The notes under the pieces were generated by a model, which was given only the letters and a program-made list of their open reading frames with translations, did not search any database and was not told the DNA's origin. Shown in pieces: positions 5,841 to 6,147 of a DNA stretch of 6,147 nt. Position 1 is the stretch's first letter, and the number at the start of each line of letters is the position of its first letter. The DNA is taken from the NCBI GenBank assembly GCA_031400955.1, contig JANNQW010000049.1, forward strand, positions 1-6,147, written 5' to 3'. The position numbers and the translations under genes are program-made. This DNA comes from VFKE01 sp031400955 (GTDB taxonomy: Bacteria > Verrucomicrobiota > Verrucomicrobiia > Verrucomicrobiales > Verrucomicrobiaceae).

Positions 5841-6147
5841 ATGAGATTCCTCCTCGCCTTCATCACGACGCTTTCGCTTGCGACCGTGTCCGGGTTCAGT
5901 CAGTCCGTGATCCTCTGGACCAACGACCCGCCCAAACCCGGCACCAAACTGCGCGAGGAAACGCAGATTGATCTCGATAAAGGAACCTTCTCGCTCGACG
6001 TGAACAAACAGACGCTTCAAGGTTCGGCGAACGCGATGGTGCGCGACGTCATCGAGCGCAGTTATGCCTCGGCCACGGAGCAGAAGATCGAAGTGCTCGA
6101 GAGCGCCCGGAACATCCGCTTCGGCTTCGGCGACAGCAAGAGCAAGA
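5841..6147 (+). CDS. Secreted protein of unknown function, 3' end cut by the window
   Basis: The open frame has 102 codons plus one base from ATG 5841 and runs off the right edge. The start MRFLLAFITTLSLATVSGFSQS is a clear signal peptide, with cleavage likely near residues 20-22. The mature part begins ILWTNDPPKPGTKLREETQIDLDKG and continues as a mixed alpha/beta-looking chain with VRDVIERSYASATEQKIEVLES at about 67-88. I do not recognise the family. The gene is divergent from the LolD-like ATPase with 97 bp between starts, so co-regulation is possible but not shown. Third-position GC bias is strong (many C/G-ending codons), which supports real coding. A GAGG is placed four bases upstream. 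Confidence 0.8.
   Translation, partial: MRFLLAFITTLSLATVSGFSQSVILWTNDPPKPGTKLREETQIDLDKGTFSLDVNKQTLQGSANAMVRDVIERSYASATEQKIEVLESARNIRFGFGDSKSK

Noticed and set aside
5744..5866. 41-residue N-terminal extension of the ABC ATPase
   Set aside because: It is basic and unlike the family N-terminus, overlaps the divergent gene start, and the ATG at 5743 gives the normal LolD length.

Overview
The window looks like chromosomal DNA of a Gram-negative bacterium, most likely of the Verrucomicrobiota. This placement is an inference. It rests on an outer-membrane secretin that resembles the Amuc_1098 pilus secretin family, a W-A-x-x-(D/N)-P repeat protein of a style I associate with that phylum, a LolD-like ATPase (implying an outer membrane), and weak or absent Shine-Dalgarno sequences. 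No rRNA, tRNA, CRISPR array, transposase or phage gene is visible.

Layout from left to right. Positions 1-1904 (minus strand) hold the first 634 codons of a secretin whose C-terminus lies beyond the left edge. Positions 1905-2215 are a gene-free gap with two tandem 16-nt perfect hairpins. Positions 2216-3670 (minus) encode a 484-residue exported or membrane-anchored alpha-solenoid-like protein with eleven units of about 32 residues. Positions 3671-3752 are a short gap that carries an apparent intrinsic terminator. Positions 3753-4355 (minus) encode a 200-residue, extremely acidic secreted protein with D-x-D-x-D-G calcium-binding-type repeats. Positions 4356-5065 are a 710-bp gene-free region. 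Its left part holds two diverged 51-bp direct repeats and four copies of a near-palindromic 13-mer upstream of the acidic-protein gene. Positions 5066-5743 (minus) encode a complete LolD/MacB-type ABC ATPase. Positions 5841-6147 (plus) are the start of a divergent gene for a secreted protein I do not recognise, cut by the right edge.

All four minus-strand genes point the same way, but the gaps (710, 82 and 311 bp) argue against one operon. A shared theme is the cell envelope: a secretin pore, two exported repeat proteins, an ABC ATPase of the lipoprotein-release type, and a secreted protein. The sequence does not show that they work together. I found no convincing undescribed multi-gene system. 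The strongest unexplained signals are the 13-mer/51-bp repeat array before the acidic-protein gene, and the regular repeat architecture of the two exported proteins.
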